The notes beneath the pieces were generated by a model. The model made no database searches and had not been told where the DNA came from. It was given only the letters and a program-made list of their open reading frames with translations. The translations under genes were made by a program, and so were the position numbers. From Clostridium felsineum DSM 794 (GTDB lineage: Bacteria; Bacillota; Clostridia; Clostridiales; Clostridiaceae), in the NCBI RefSeq assembly GCF_002006355.2, contig NZ_CP096980.1, positions 1,240,001 to 1,304,000 of the forward strand: a stretch of 64,000 nt of DNA, given 5' to 3'. Positions 50,129 through 57,710 of this stretch are shown here, one piece after another (within the stretch, counting starts at the first letter, position 1; each line of letters begins with the position of its first letter).

Positions 50129-51821
50129 AGTAAAGTCCTCCTTGTTCTAAAAGTTCCTTATGTGTGCCCATTTCGGATATCTCACCTTTGTCTAACACAA
50201 TTATTTTATCAGCATTCTTAACAGCTGAAAGTCTATGAGCAATTATAATTAAAGTTTTTTTGTGCCTAAACTGTTGTAGATTCTCTATTATTTTAGTTTC
50301 AGTTACGGTATCCACAGCAGATAAAGCATCATCGAGTATTAATATTTTTGGATTTTTTACTAAAGCTCGAGCGAGAGAAAGTCTCTGTTTTTGACCACCA
50401 GAAAGGTTTATACCTCTCTCTCCTAGAATAGTATCAAAACCATTTTCAAAGCTTAAAATTGTGTTATATATTAAACTCATCTTTGCAGCATTTATAATTT
50501 CTTCATCTGTGTATATATTTTTGAAAAAGGTTATATTGTTTTTAATTGTGGATGAAAAAAGAAAATTGTCTTGCAAAACACATCCAATATTATCTCTTAT
50601 AGAGCTTAAATTGTAGTCATTTATATCTGTATTATCAAAATAAATTGTGCTATTTTCTACATTATAAAGCTTTAAGAGTAAGTTGGCTAAGGTGGTTTTA
50701 CCAGAACCAGTTTTTCCTACTATACCAATTACTTCTCCTTTTCTTATGGATAAATTGATATTTTTTAGAGCCAATTTATTAGTACCCTTATAAGTAAAGT
50801 TTAGGCCTTTTATATTTATATTTCCACAAAAGGATTTTGTTATATTTTTTTCACCATCAAGTAAAATACGCTTTGTGGAAAAGATTTTGTTAAGACGTTT
50901 TAGGGATGCCATACCTCTTTGAAATACAATAAGAACACGTCCAATAGACAACACAGGAGCCATTATCATTGCAAGGTAAGTATTAAAGGCAACAAAATCG
51001 CCAAGTGATACAGAATTTTTAAGTACCATATTTCCACCTATTATTAAATTAAGAGAAAAGCTTATGGAAAAGCAAAGTTCAATTATTGGAGATAAGGCTG
51101 AAGATACTCTAACCATTTTTAGATTAGCATTTGACATAGCATCATTTAATTTTTCAAAGTTTCCAACCTCTTTTGTTTCTTCAACATAAGCTTTTATAAC
51201 TCTAATACCGCTTATATTCTCATTTACTTTGTCAGATATATTTCCAAAGCTTTCTTGGACAGTTGTAAAACGTGTACGAATTAGTTTACTTATCTTAAAC
51301 ATAATTACAATGATAAATGGAATTGGTGCAAGGCAAAGTAAAGTTAGCCTTAAGTTTATAGAAAATATCATGGAATAGATGGATGAAATACAAACGGTTA
51401 GTCCATTTATACTCATAGCAATAGAAGGTCCAAAAGTCATTCTAACTGCTGAAATATCGTTTATAGCATAGGCTATTAGGTTTCCTGTTTTTTCATTGTT
51501 GTAAAACTCAGGTGAAAGCTCTAAAAATTTATCAAAAAGCTGTTCTCTAAGATGACATTCAAGTGTTCTTCCTGTACCAATTATTAAATTTCTCCATATA
51601 TATGTAAATGCAAATGTAAAAATAGCTATTAGAATTATGTATAAGATATTCTTTTTTACGTAGAGTATACTAAAATTATTTTGCTTAAGTATGTCAATTG
51701 TGTTGCCTAGAACCTTTGGAAATAAGGTCTGAATGTATGAAGATAAAATAACAAATATAAACCCCAAGATATACTTGAATTTATTCTTTTTAAAAAAACT
51801 TAATAGAATACTATTGCCCAT
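50091..51821 (-). CDS. ABC exporter half-transporter with degenerate ATP site (heterodimer subunit)
   Basis: The product has 576 residues: six membrane helices (about 14-310), then the ATPase domain with Walker A GKTGSGKTT and signature LSGGQKQR. Walker B reads LILDDALSAVDT: the catalytic Glu is replaced by Asp, the classic mark of the degenerate site in heterodimeric exporters, whereas the partner at 48362 has Glu. The substrate is unknown. It starts with AGGAGG and is the first gene of the pair. Confidence 0.92.
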   Translation of the reverse strand: MGNSILLSFFKKNKFKYILGFIFVILSSYIQTLFPKVLGNTIDILKQNNFSILYVKKNILYIILIAIFTFAFTYIWRNLIIGTGRTLECHLREQLFDKFLELSPEFYNNEKTGNLIAYAINDISAVRMTFGPSIAMSINGLTVCISSIYSMIFSINLRLTLLCLAPIPFIIVIMFKISKLIRTRFTTVQESFGNISDKVNENISGIRVIKAYVEETKEVGNFEKLNDAMSNANLKMVRVSSALSPIIELCFSISFSLNLIIGGNMVLKNSVSLGDFVAFNTYLAMIMAPVLSIGRVLIVFQRGMASLKRLNKIFSTKRILLDGEKNITKSFCGNINIKGLNFTYKGTNKLALKNINLSIRKGEVIGIVGKTGSGKTTLANLLLKLYNVENSTIYFDNTDINDYNLSSIRDNIGCVLQDNFLFSSTIKNNITFFKNIYTDEEIINAAKMSLIYNTILSFENGFDTILGERGINLSGGQKQRLSLARALVKNPKILILDDALSAVDTVTETKIIENLQQFRHKKTLIIIAHRLSAVKNADKIIVLDKGEISEMGTHKELLEQGGLYYDIYKEQYENRE

Positions 51822-52080
51822 AGTGCCTCCTAACGTTAATTAAATTTATATAACATCTGTATTTGATTTTTATAAAATTCCTAGAAATATGGATAGTTTA
51901 CAAAGTCAAATAGCGATTTACTAATTAAAATTATGTTAAACACTTACTATTATAACATTATAATGATTTATTAATATAAGATTTATTTTGTTAGATTTTT
52001 GTAAAAAATACGATTTACTATTTGCAAAACAATAGAACGGATGGTAACATATAGTATAAATTACATTAGGAGGTATTAGT

Positions 52081-53415
52081 ATGTTTTCTAAAAAACTAAT
52101 TTTACTATTAACTATTTCAATTGGAGCTTTAATAGGCTTTAATTCTAGTATGGTAAAGGCAGCTCAAAGTAAAACTTTTTCAGTACTTGACTATAATGTT
52201 GCAGGACTACCAGAGGGGTTGTCTAGTAGTAACCCTGCTGATAATACACTTCAAATGAGCCCACTATTTAATGATTATGATGTAGCTTCAGTAGAAGAGG
52301 ATTTTGCATATAATGATCAGTTATTAAAGTATATAACTGCCCCTTATATTACAAAAACTTCTGGAAATGTTCCCTTTGGAGATGGACTTAATTTTATTTC
52401 CAAATATCCTTTTTTTGATACCGACAGAGTAACCTGGAATAAAAGACATGGTGTTATAGTTGACGGAAGTGATGAACTTACACCTAAGGGTTTCATGTAT
52501 TCCCAATATGAATTTGAACCAGGAGTTTATGTAGATATATATACTCTTCATGCTGATGCAGGAGATGATGAAGGAAGCTACGAAGCTAGACGCGATAACA
52601 TGAGTCAATTAGCTGCGTACATAAATCAAAATTCTAAAGGAAATGCTGTAATAGTTATGGGAGACACAAATACAAGATATACAAGGCAACAGGACAATAT
52701 TAGACAGGCTTTAGTTGATACATGCAATTTACAGGATGCTTGGGTTAAACTTGATAGGAATGGAGTATATCCAAGTACTGGAAACCCACTTATGGATGAA
52801 ACAAATAGAAACAGTGCGGACTTTGAAGTAGTTGATAAAATACTTTTCAGAGGAAGTAAATCAGTATCTTTAGATGCACTTTCCTATAGATTAGAGGATA
52901 CAAAATTTGTAGATAAAAAAGGTAATCAATTATCAGATCATTATCCAATAACAGCACAGTTCAGTTATACAAAGGCTGATAATGTTTCTTTGAGTGAAAG
53001 CTTTGGAGGAAAAGGCGGCTTTGGCTTTAACAATATTGATAATATAAAAAACAAGCCTTCTAAATTAATCATGAGAGCAGATAGAAGAGTGGATGCAGTT
53101 GGAATGGATTATTTAGATGGATCAGAGATATTGAATGGCGGAAATGGTGGGAATCAAAATTCAATTACGCTCCAAAATAATGAGTATGTAACCAAAGCTA
53201 CTTTATGCAAGGGACAAAAAAGTGGAACAAGTACTGATAGAATATTCTATGCTAAATTTGAAACAAATAAGGGACAAACTTTAGAAGGTGGTACTAAAAC
53301 TGACGATTCGGAGGTGGTTACAGCACCAAATGGATGGTATATAGCTGGATTCTTTGGAAGGGCTGATGATGAGGTAGATAAGCTAGGAGTTATTTATAAT
53401 AAAATTCCTCAATAA
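52081..53415 (+). CDS. Secreted sphingomyelinase-like phosphodiesterase with jacalin-like lectin domain
   Basis: The product has 444 residues. Signal peptide about 1-28 (SMVKAAQS). Residues 30-297 form an endonuclease/exonuclease/phosphatase fold: Asn39, Glu72, His157, Asp195/Asn197 (GDTNTRY), and the catalytic Asp286-His287 of SDHYP. The C-terminal domain (about 305-444) has GG-rich beta-prism features of jacalin-like lectins (ESFGGKGGFGFNNID, ending GWYIAGFFGRADDEVDKLGVIY). A lectin module would target it to glycans. Whether it cleaves sphingomyelin, other phospholipids or DNA is unproven; the Glu-rich 'EED' at 72-74 fits neutral sphingomyelinases. Confidence 0.85.
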   Translation: MFSKKLILLLTISIGALIGFNSSMVKAAQSKTFSVLDYNVAGLPEGLSSSNPADNTLQMSPLFNDYDVASVEEDFAYNDQLLKYITAPYITKTSGNVPFGDGLNFISKYPFFDTDRVTWNKRHGVIVDGSDELTPKGFMYSQYEFEPGVYVDIYTLHADAGDDEGSYEARRDNMSQLAAYINQNSKGNAVIVMGDTNTRYTRQQDNIRQALVDTCNLQDAWVKLDRNGVYPSTGNPLMDETNRNSADFEVVDKILFRGSKSVSLDALSYRLEDTKFVDKKGNQLSDHYPITAQFSYTKADNVSLSESFGGKGGFGFNNIDNIKNKPSKLIMRADRRVDAVGMDYLDGSEILNGGNGGNQNSITLQNNEYVTKATLCKGQKSGTSTDRIFYAKFETNKGQTLEGGTKTDDSEVVTAPNGWYIAGFFGRADDEVDKLGVIYNKIPQ

Positions 53416-53504
53416 TAATTTATTAGGTAAACTCCTATTTATGTTATAATATTCATATTTAGCAAGAAACTTAGTTAGAGATATTAAAAAAGTAGGGGGT
53501 TAGG

Positions 53505-54743
53505 ATGAAAATAATAAATAATTATAGGGGCTTACCTAAAAGTATATACTTTTTATTTGTAGTACAAGTAATCAACTGTTTAGGAAACTTTGTTTTTCCG
53601 TTTTTATCACTGCTTTTAACGCAAAAGCTTAAATTTTCCACATCCTTAACAGGAACTATTGTAATGGTGGCTTCTGTTGTAGGAGTCCCTGCTTCTTTTT
53701 TAGGAGGAAGAATAGCAGATAAGATAAGTCGTAAGCTAACTTATATATTGGGTCAAAGTTTAGCAGCAGTAGCTATTATGGTTTGTGGTTTTATTCGTGT
53801 TCCAGAACTTATAGTTACACTTTTAATAGCATCAGCATTTTTTAATGGCTTTGTAAGACCTAGTATATCTGCAATAGTTGCAGATTTGCTGCCACCATCT
53901 AAACGGCAAATGGGATCGTCTCTGTTATATTTAGGAATAAATTTTGGGGTTGCTATTGGACCAGTAGTAGCAGGATTTTTATTTAATAATTATATCTCTC
54001 TTTTATTTATATTGGATGCAGTAACATCATTTATAGCGGTATTTATTGTTATAGTATTTGTCAAAGATACTAAACCAATAAAGCATAAAGGAGAAGACAA
54101 TATAGAAGAGAAGGAGGAGGAAGGAAACCTTATCCAAATACTTTTAAAGAGACCCTTTGTAGTAGCTTTTTTTGGTATAGATATGATATATAGTTTAGTT
54201 TATAGACAATGTTCATTTTCTATGCCTATTACCATGAGCAGTATATTTGGCAATAGTGGGTCATCAAAATATGGTTTTCTTATGAGTGTAAATGCCATAA
54301 CAGTAGTAGTTTTAACTGTGTTTGTAATGCACTTAACTAAAAAATTTAAAACACTTAGCAATATGGCTCTATCTGGTGCTTTTTATGCATTGGGCTTAGG
54401 AATGATAAGTGTGATAGGAAATAATTATTTTCTATTTATACTTTCAACAGTAATATGGAGCATTGGTGAAATATTAGGTGCAACCAATACTGGAGTTTAT
54501 ATTTCAAACAATAGCCCAAGAAATTGTAGAGCAAGATTTGGAGCTGTTGGGGAACTTATAGCTTCACTAGGAGGAGCTATAGGAATATTTATTTCTGGCA
54601 AGGTAATAGACAGCTTTGGAGTAAATACAACTTGGATAATTGTTTTTGTACTAGCGCTTTTAGGAGCTGCGTTTATGCTTATACTTCAAAGTGTTCAAAA
54701 ACGATATATTAACTTTAAAATAGGTCAAAATAAAGAAGTTTAG
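53505..54743 (+). CDS. MFS transporter
   Basis: The product has 412 residues with 12 membrane helices. The motif-A loop GGRIADKISRK lies between helices 2 and 3. An internal acidic loop (about 190-205) separates the halves. The family resembles MDR or sugar efflux proteins such as YfmO. GGGGGTT ribosome site. Substrate unknown; it is close to an ECF transporter gene but with its own spacing. Confidence 0.88.
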   Translation: MKIINNYRGLPKSIYFLFVVQVINCLGNFVFPFLSLLLTQKLKFSTSLTGTIVMVASVVGVPASFLGGRIADKISRKLTYILGQSLAAVAIMVCGFIRVPELIVTLLIASAFFNGFVRPSISAIVADLLPPSKRQMGSSLLYLGINFGVAIGPVVAGFLFNNYISLLFILDAVTSFIAVFIVIVFVKDTKPIKHKGEDNIEEKEEEGNLIQILLKRPFVVAFFGIDMIYSLVYRQCSFSMPITMSSIFGNSGSSKYGFLMSVNAITVVVLTVFVMHLTKKFKTLSNMALSGAFYALGLGMISVIGNNYFLFILSTVIWSIGEILGATNTGVYISNNSPRNCRARFGAVGELIASLGGAIGIFISGKVIDSFGVNTTWIIVFVLALLGAAFMLILQSVQKRYINFKIGQNKEV

Positions 54744-54797
54744 TAAATTTATATTCGACTTATATCCATAAAAGGAATGAGAGCGAGGTACTTTAAA

Positions 54798-55379
54798 ATG
54801 ATAAAAAAAATTTATGGACAAAAACTTAAAACTAGACAAATAACAATGATAGGATTGTTATTTGCAGTAACTATAGTATTAGGGGTAACAGGAATTGGAT
54901 TTTTGCCGATACCACCCTTTAAAACTACTATAATGCATATACCAGTTATAATAGGTGCAATAGTAGGAGGACCAATAGTAGGAGCAATTACAGGACTTTT
55001 ATTTGGAATTTTTAGTATTATACAGGCGATAAATACACCACTGCCTACTTCATTCATATTTATGAATCCTTTGGTTTCTGTGCTTCCAAGAATTTTAATT
55101 GGAATTATATCATATTATGTTTATAAAATAATAAAAAGGAAATCTGAAAAATCAGGTATAATATTAGGAATTATTGCTGGATCATTTACTAATACACTTG
55201 GAGTTTTAGGAATGATTTATATATTGTACATAAATGCTTATGCAAATGCACTACATATAAGCTATAGTACAGCAGTAAAATCATTATTAATACTGGTGGC
55301 AAACGGAATTATATCTGCTGCTATGGCGCTTATTGTTTCATTTCCTATTATAATTATAGTTAAGAGAATAAGAAAATAG
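54798..55379 (+). CDS. ECF transporter S component
   Basis: From the ATG at 54798, which follows GCGAGGT with a proper gap, the product has 193 residues; the upstream ATG at 54777 is rejected for lack of a site. Six membrane helices, with PPFKTTIMHIPVIIGAIVGGP and PLVSVLPRILIGI, are of the vitamin-type S-component (possibly pantothenate/folate type). It would use a shared EcfAAT module encoded elsewhere. No riboswitch lies upstream. Confidence 0.83.
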   Translation: MIKKIYGQKLKTRQITMIGLLFAVTIVLGVTGIGFLPIPPFKTTIMHIPVIIGAIVGGPIVGAITGLLFGIFSIIQAINTPLPTSFIFMNPLVSVLPRILIGIISYYVYKIIKRKSEKSGIILGIIAGSFTNTLGVLGMIYILYINAYANALHISYSTAVKSLLILVANGIISAAMALIVSFPIIIIVKRIRK

Positions 55380-55394
55380 TTTAAAGAAGAATAG

Positions 55395-55442
55395 AAACTG
55401 TATGTAATATGTTAAAAAATATATTACATACAGTTTTTTTTA
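55395..55442 (+). terminator. Terminator after the ECF S component
   Basis: A perfect 16-bp stem (AAACTGTATGTAATAT) ends in eight or more T. Confidence 0.9.
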
Positions 55443-55539
55443 TAAATAATGAACTTTTTTTTTAGTTTGATTGTCTTATTAGAGAGGTTTTAAGTTATTA
55501 TATTATTTATAGTTTTAACACTAAATTGGAGGAATGCAT

Positions 55540-56073
55540 TTGGAGGAAAAAGAACTTGTAAAAAAAGCTCAATTGGGAAGCTCTGGTGCACTTAATACAC
55601 TATTTCAAATGAATTACAAATTACTTTTTGGATTTTTAATTAAAACAACAGGAGATATTAGCTTTGCTGAGGATTTAGTTCAAGAAACCTTTATGAAGGC
55701 TGTAATAAATATAAATAAATTTAGAGGTGAAAGTAAATTTCTAAGTTGGCTCATAGCTATAGCACTAAATTTATATAAAAATGAGGTAAAAAGACAAAGT
55801 AAATTTGAAACAAAAGCTATTAATGAGATTATAAATTTAAAAAGCAAGATTGGGTTTGAAGAAAGAATAGGCGATAAGTTAGAAGTTATGAAAGCACTTA
55901 AGGAGCTTCAGAAAATGTCCTATGAAAAAAGAGTTACCTTTATATTAAAATATTATTATGGATACAGCATAGACGAAATAAGTAAAATAATTGATTGTAA
56001 AGAAGGCACCGTAAAGTCAAGGCTTCATAATACAGTAAAGGTTCTTAGAAGCATTTTAGGAGGTGATAGGTAA
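55540..56073 (+). CDS. ECF-type RNA polymerase sigma factor
   Basis: From the TTG at 55540 the product has 177 residues; the ATG six bases upstream directly abuts the GGAGG and is too close. Region 2 (about 22-90: DISFAEDLVQETFMKAVININKFRGESKFLSWLIAIALNL) and region 4 (about 118-170: YYGYSIDEISKIIDCKEGTVKSRLH) are complete. It directs transcription of envelope genes when released by its anti-sigma. The next three small membrane/surface genes are coupled to it. This layout resembles the Bacillus SigY/YxlC unit, an inference from shape. Confidence 0.9.
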   Translation: MEEKELVKKAQLGSSGALNTLFQMNYKLLFGFLIKTTGDISFAEDLVQETFMKAVININKFRGESKFLSWLIAIALNLYKNEVKRQSKFETKAINEIINLKSKIGFEERIGDKLEVMKALKELQKMSYEKRVTFILKYYYGYSIDEISKIIDCKEGTVKSRLHNTVKVLRSILGGDR

Positions 56074-56369
56074 TGAATAAAAATAAATATATTGAAGATG
56101 ATTATCTGGAAAAGATAGGAGTTATAAAAGATATAGATACTTTAAGTATAATAAAGGCTGCAAGACAGGAAGAAGAAAATAAAGAATTAAGAATTCAAGA
56201 TTTTATATATGGATTTTCTTTAGTTTTTGCAGTCATAGTTGAAATTTCTATTTTATATAAATTTGGTGTAAAAGTATGTTTAGTTTTGAATTTTATAATG
56301 ACATTTGTACTACCTCTTTTAGTACTTATAAAACCTAAAAACTATATGGGAGGCGGAATTGTAAAATGA
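56073..56369 (+). CDS. Small two-helix membrane protein, likely anti-sigma or accessory protein
   Basis: The product has 98 residues: a cytoplasmic, Lys/Glu-rich N-terminal stretch (about 1-45) followed by two membrane helices (about 48-68 and 70-88). It starts one base from the sigma stop (TAATG), so it is translationally coupled. Size and shape resemble YxlC-type (DUF5345) partners of the Bacillus SigY. It is the best candidate for the sigma's inhibitor, because anti-sigma genes normally follow the sigma gene. Confidence 0.6.
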   Translation: MNKNKYIEDDYLEKIGVIKDIDTLSIIKAARQEEENKELRIQDFIYGFSLVFAVIVEISILYKFGVKVCLVLNFIMTFVLPLLVLIKPKNYMGGGIVK

Positions 56370-56659
56370 CAATACTAGAATCCTTGGTTGTAGCTTTAAT
56401 TATATTTCTATGGATAGGACAATCTCTTTGGATATACCTTGATGCTAGAGAAAGAAAAAATAGATTTTCGGTAATTTGGGCGATAGTAGCTCTTTTCAGT
56501 ATTCCTGTTCCACTTATAATTTATATTATTGTAAGTAGAAGTGAAGGACAAAACAAAAAATGCTCAAATTGTGGAAAAAATGTGAAAGAACAGTGGATAT
56601 ATTGCCCTTATTGTGGACAAAAATTTGATAGAGGATGGAATGAAAATGAACGTATTTAG
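56366..56659 (+). CDS. Membrane protein with C-terminal zinc ribbon
   Basis: The product has 97 residues. Two membrane helices (about 5-25 and 32-52, the PLDc_N-like WIGQSLWIYLDARERK arrangement) are followed by a cytoplasmic zinc-ribbon KCSNCGKNVKE...YCPYCGQKF with two CxxC knuckles. YxlD/YxlE-like small proteins of sigma operons have a comparable two-helix shape, but the ribbon is an addition. It overlaps the previous stop by 4 nt (ATGA). Confidence 0.6.
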   Translation: MTILESLVVALIIFLWIGQSLWIYLDARERKNRFSVIWAIVALFSIPVPLIIYIIVSRSEGQNKKCSNCGKNVKEQWIYCPYCGQKFDRGWNENERI

Positions 56660-57080
56660 AAAGTATAAATTTGTGTGGATAGGACTCTTTATAATAGTAT
56701 TTATAGGAGTGTTTCTTGTAGGAAGATTAGCTATGTCGAATAAAAAAACAATATTTGGAGATACCAATTTAGCAATAGGAGTAATGGAATATTCTGATGT
56801 TAATAGCTATAGTTGCAAGTATAGTTATTTAAACGGAAGTAAAACTAAACGCATTTATGTAAAAGATAATGAAGAAATAAGTATAAAATATTCATCAGTA
56901 GTGAAAGAAGGAGATTTAAAGCTTTTACTTATATCACCTTCGGGTAAAGAGATAAAGAATTTATTAGAAGGTAAAAGTGGAAATTTTAAATACAAGGCAA
57001 AGGGAGTGGGAACTTATTCAATTAAAGCTGTAGGAGTCAAGACTAAAGGGCAGTTTAATTTAGAGTGGCATACAAATTAA
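56640..57080 (+). CDS. Membrane-anchored extracytoplasmic protein of the sigma operon
   Basis: From the ATG at 56640 (AGAGG at 5 nt), inside the end of the previous gene, the product has 146 residues. One N-terminal helix (about 9-30) leads to a beta-rich outer domain (about 50-146) with YSCKYSYLNGSKTKRIYVKDNEEISIKYSSV and a final GTYSIKAVGVKTKGQFNLEW. Family unknown; the pattern is like a small all-beta domain. It ends the operon, followed by a terminator. Confidence 0.6.
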   Translation: MKMNVFRKYKFVWIGLFIIVFIGVFLVGRLAMSNKKTIFGDTNLAIGVMEYSDVNSYSCKYSYLNGSKTKRIYVKDNEEISIKYSSVVKEGDLKLLLISPSGKEIKNLLEGKSGNFKYKAKGVGTYSIKAVGVKTKGQFNLEWHTN

Positions 57081-57082
57081 TA

Positions 57083-57124
57083 AAAAAAAGCTTGCATGTT
57101 AATTTTAGTGCAAGCTTTTTTTTC
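57083..57124. terminator. Bidirectional terminator between sigma operon and M50 gene
   Basis: AAAAAAGCTTGCA pairs with TGCAAGCTTTTTT with T-rich ends; the 3' arm overlaps the end of the minus-strand M50-like gene. Confidence 0.82.
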
Positions 57125-57593
57125 TAATAATGTACCTTATAATATTATAACCATCGCTTTTGATATATAAATTGCCGCAAAGCATTTTAGGAAATTTAAA
57201 AGGAATAAGGTTAATAAGAGATGCTATTAATAAAAATATTTGAAAATAATGTAGCACTTTAATATTAAAAAGACTATAAAAACACATAAGTATTATGAAG
57301 GCAATAAATGTAAATAAGGGCCCGCTAAAGTAAAATAATATTTTAGCTTTTGTATTAAGTTTTTGTGGATTATAAGATACATAGCCAAAGGAAAATAAAT
57401 AATCATAAAAAATAATATTAAATCTTTTCATTTTTATAATTTTAAGAGGGTTTTTATTATAAGAACCTAGGTTAATTACGACCTTATCTTTCGTAAGGAG
57501 TAAGGCAGTTAAAGCATGACCTATTTCATGTAATATAACACAGGTTTCAATAATAAGAATCCATATTATAAAATCAATAACCGTACTAAGCAT
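57105..57593 (-). CDS. Small M50-like zinc metalloprotease (site-2-protease type)
   Basis: The product has 162 residues with four to five membrane helices. The zinc motif HEIGH (His22, Glu23, His26) lies in the first helix; a later NLIPF segment and SDGYNI supply the third ligand-type Asp. Size fits small M50B members like SpoIVFB relatives, but no CBS or PDZ domain is present. It converges on the ECF-sigma operon, and S2Ps commonly cleave membrane anti-sigma factors, so a functional link is worth testing. The AGGAGG site precedes the ATG. Confidence 0.8.
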   Translation of the reverse strand: MLSTVIDFIIWILIIETCVILHEIGHALTALLLTKDKVVINLGSYNKNPLKIIKMKRFNIIFYDYLFSFGYVSYNPQKLNTKAKILFYFSGPLFTFIAFIILMCFYSLFNIKVLHYFQIFLLIASLINLIPFKFPKMLCGNLYIKSDGYNIIRYIIRKKSLH

Positions 57594-57710
57594 AAAAATT
57601 ACCTCCTAATATACCCTTAATAATTATATCATGCTATTACACGTGCTAAAAAGAGGTAAAAACATAAAAATGTGGAATATAGTAAACAACATGTTAGAAA
57701 GGGTGATACT

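Noticed and set aside
56366..56659. YCPYCG in the zinc-ribbon protein as another CPYY-type spore motif
   Set aside because: It is part of a paired CxxC zinc ribbon in a sigma-factor operon, so the resemblance to the CPYY heads is coincidental.
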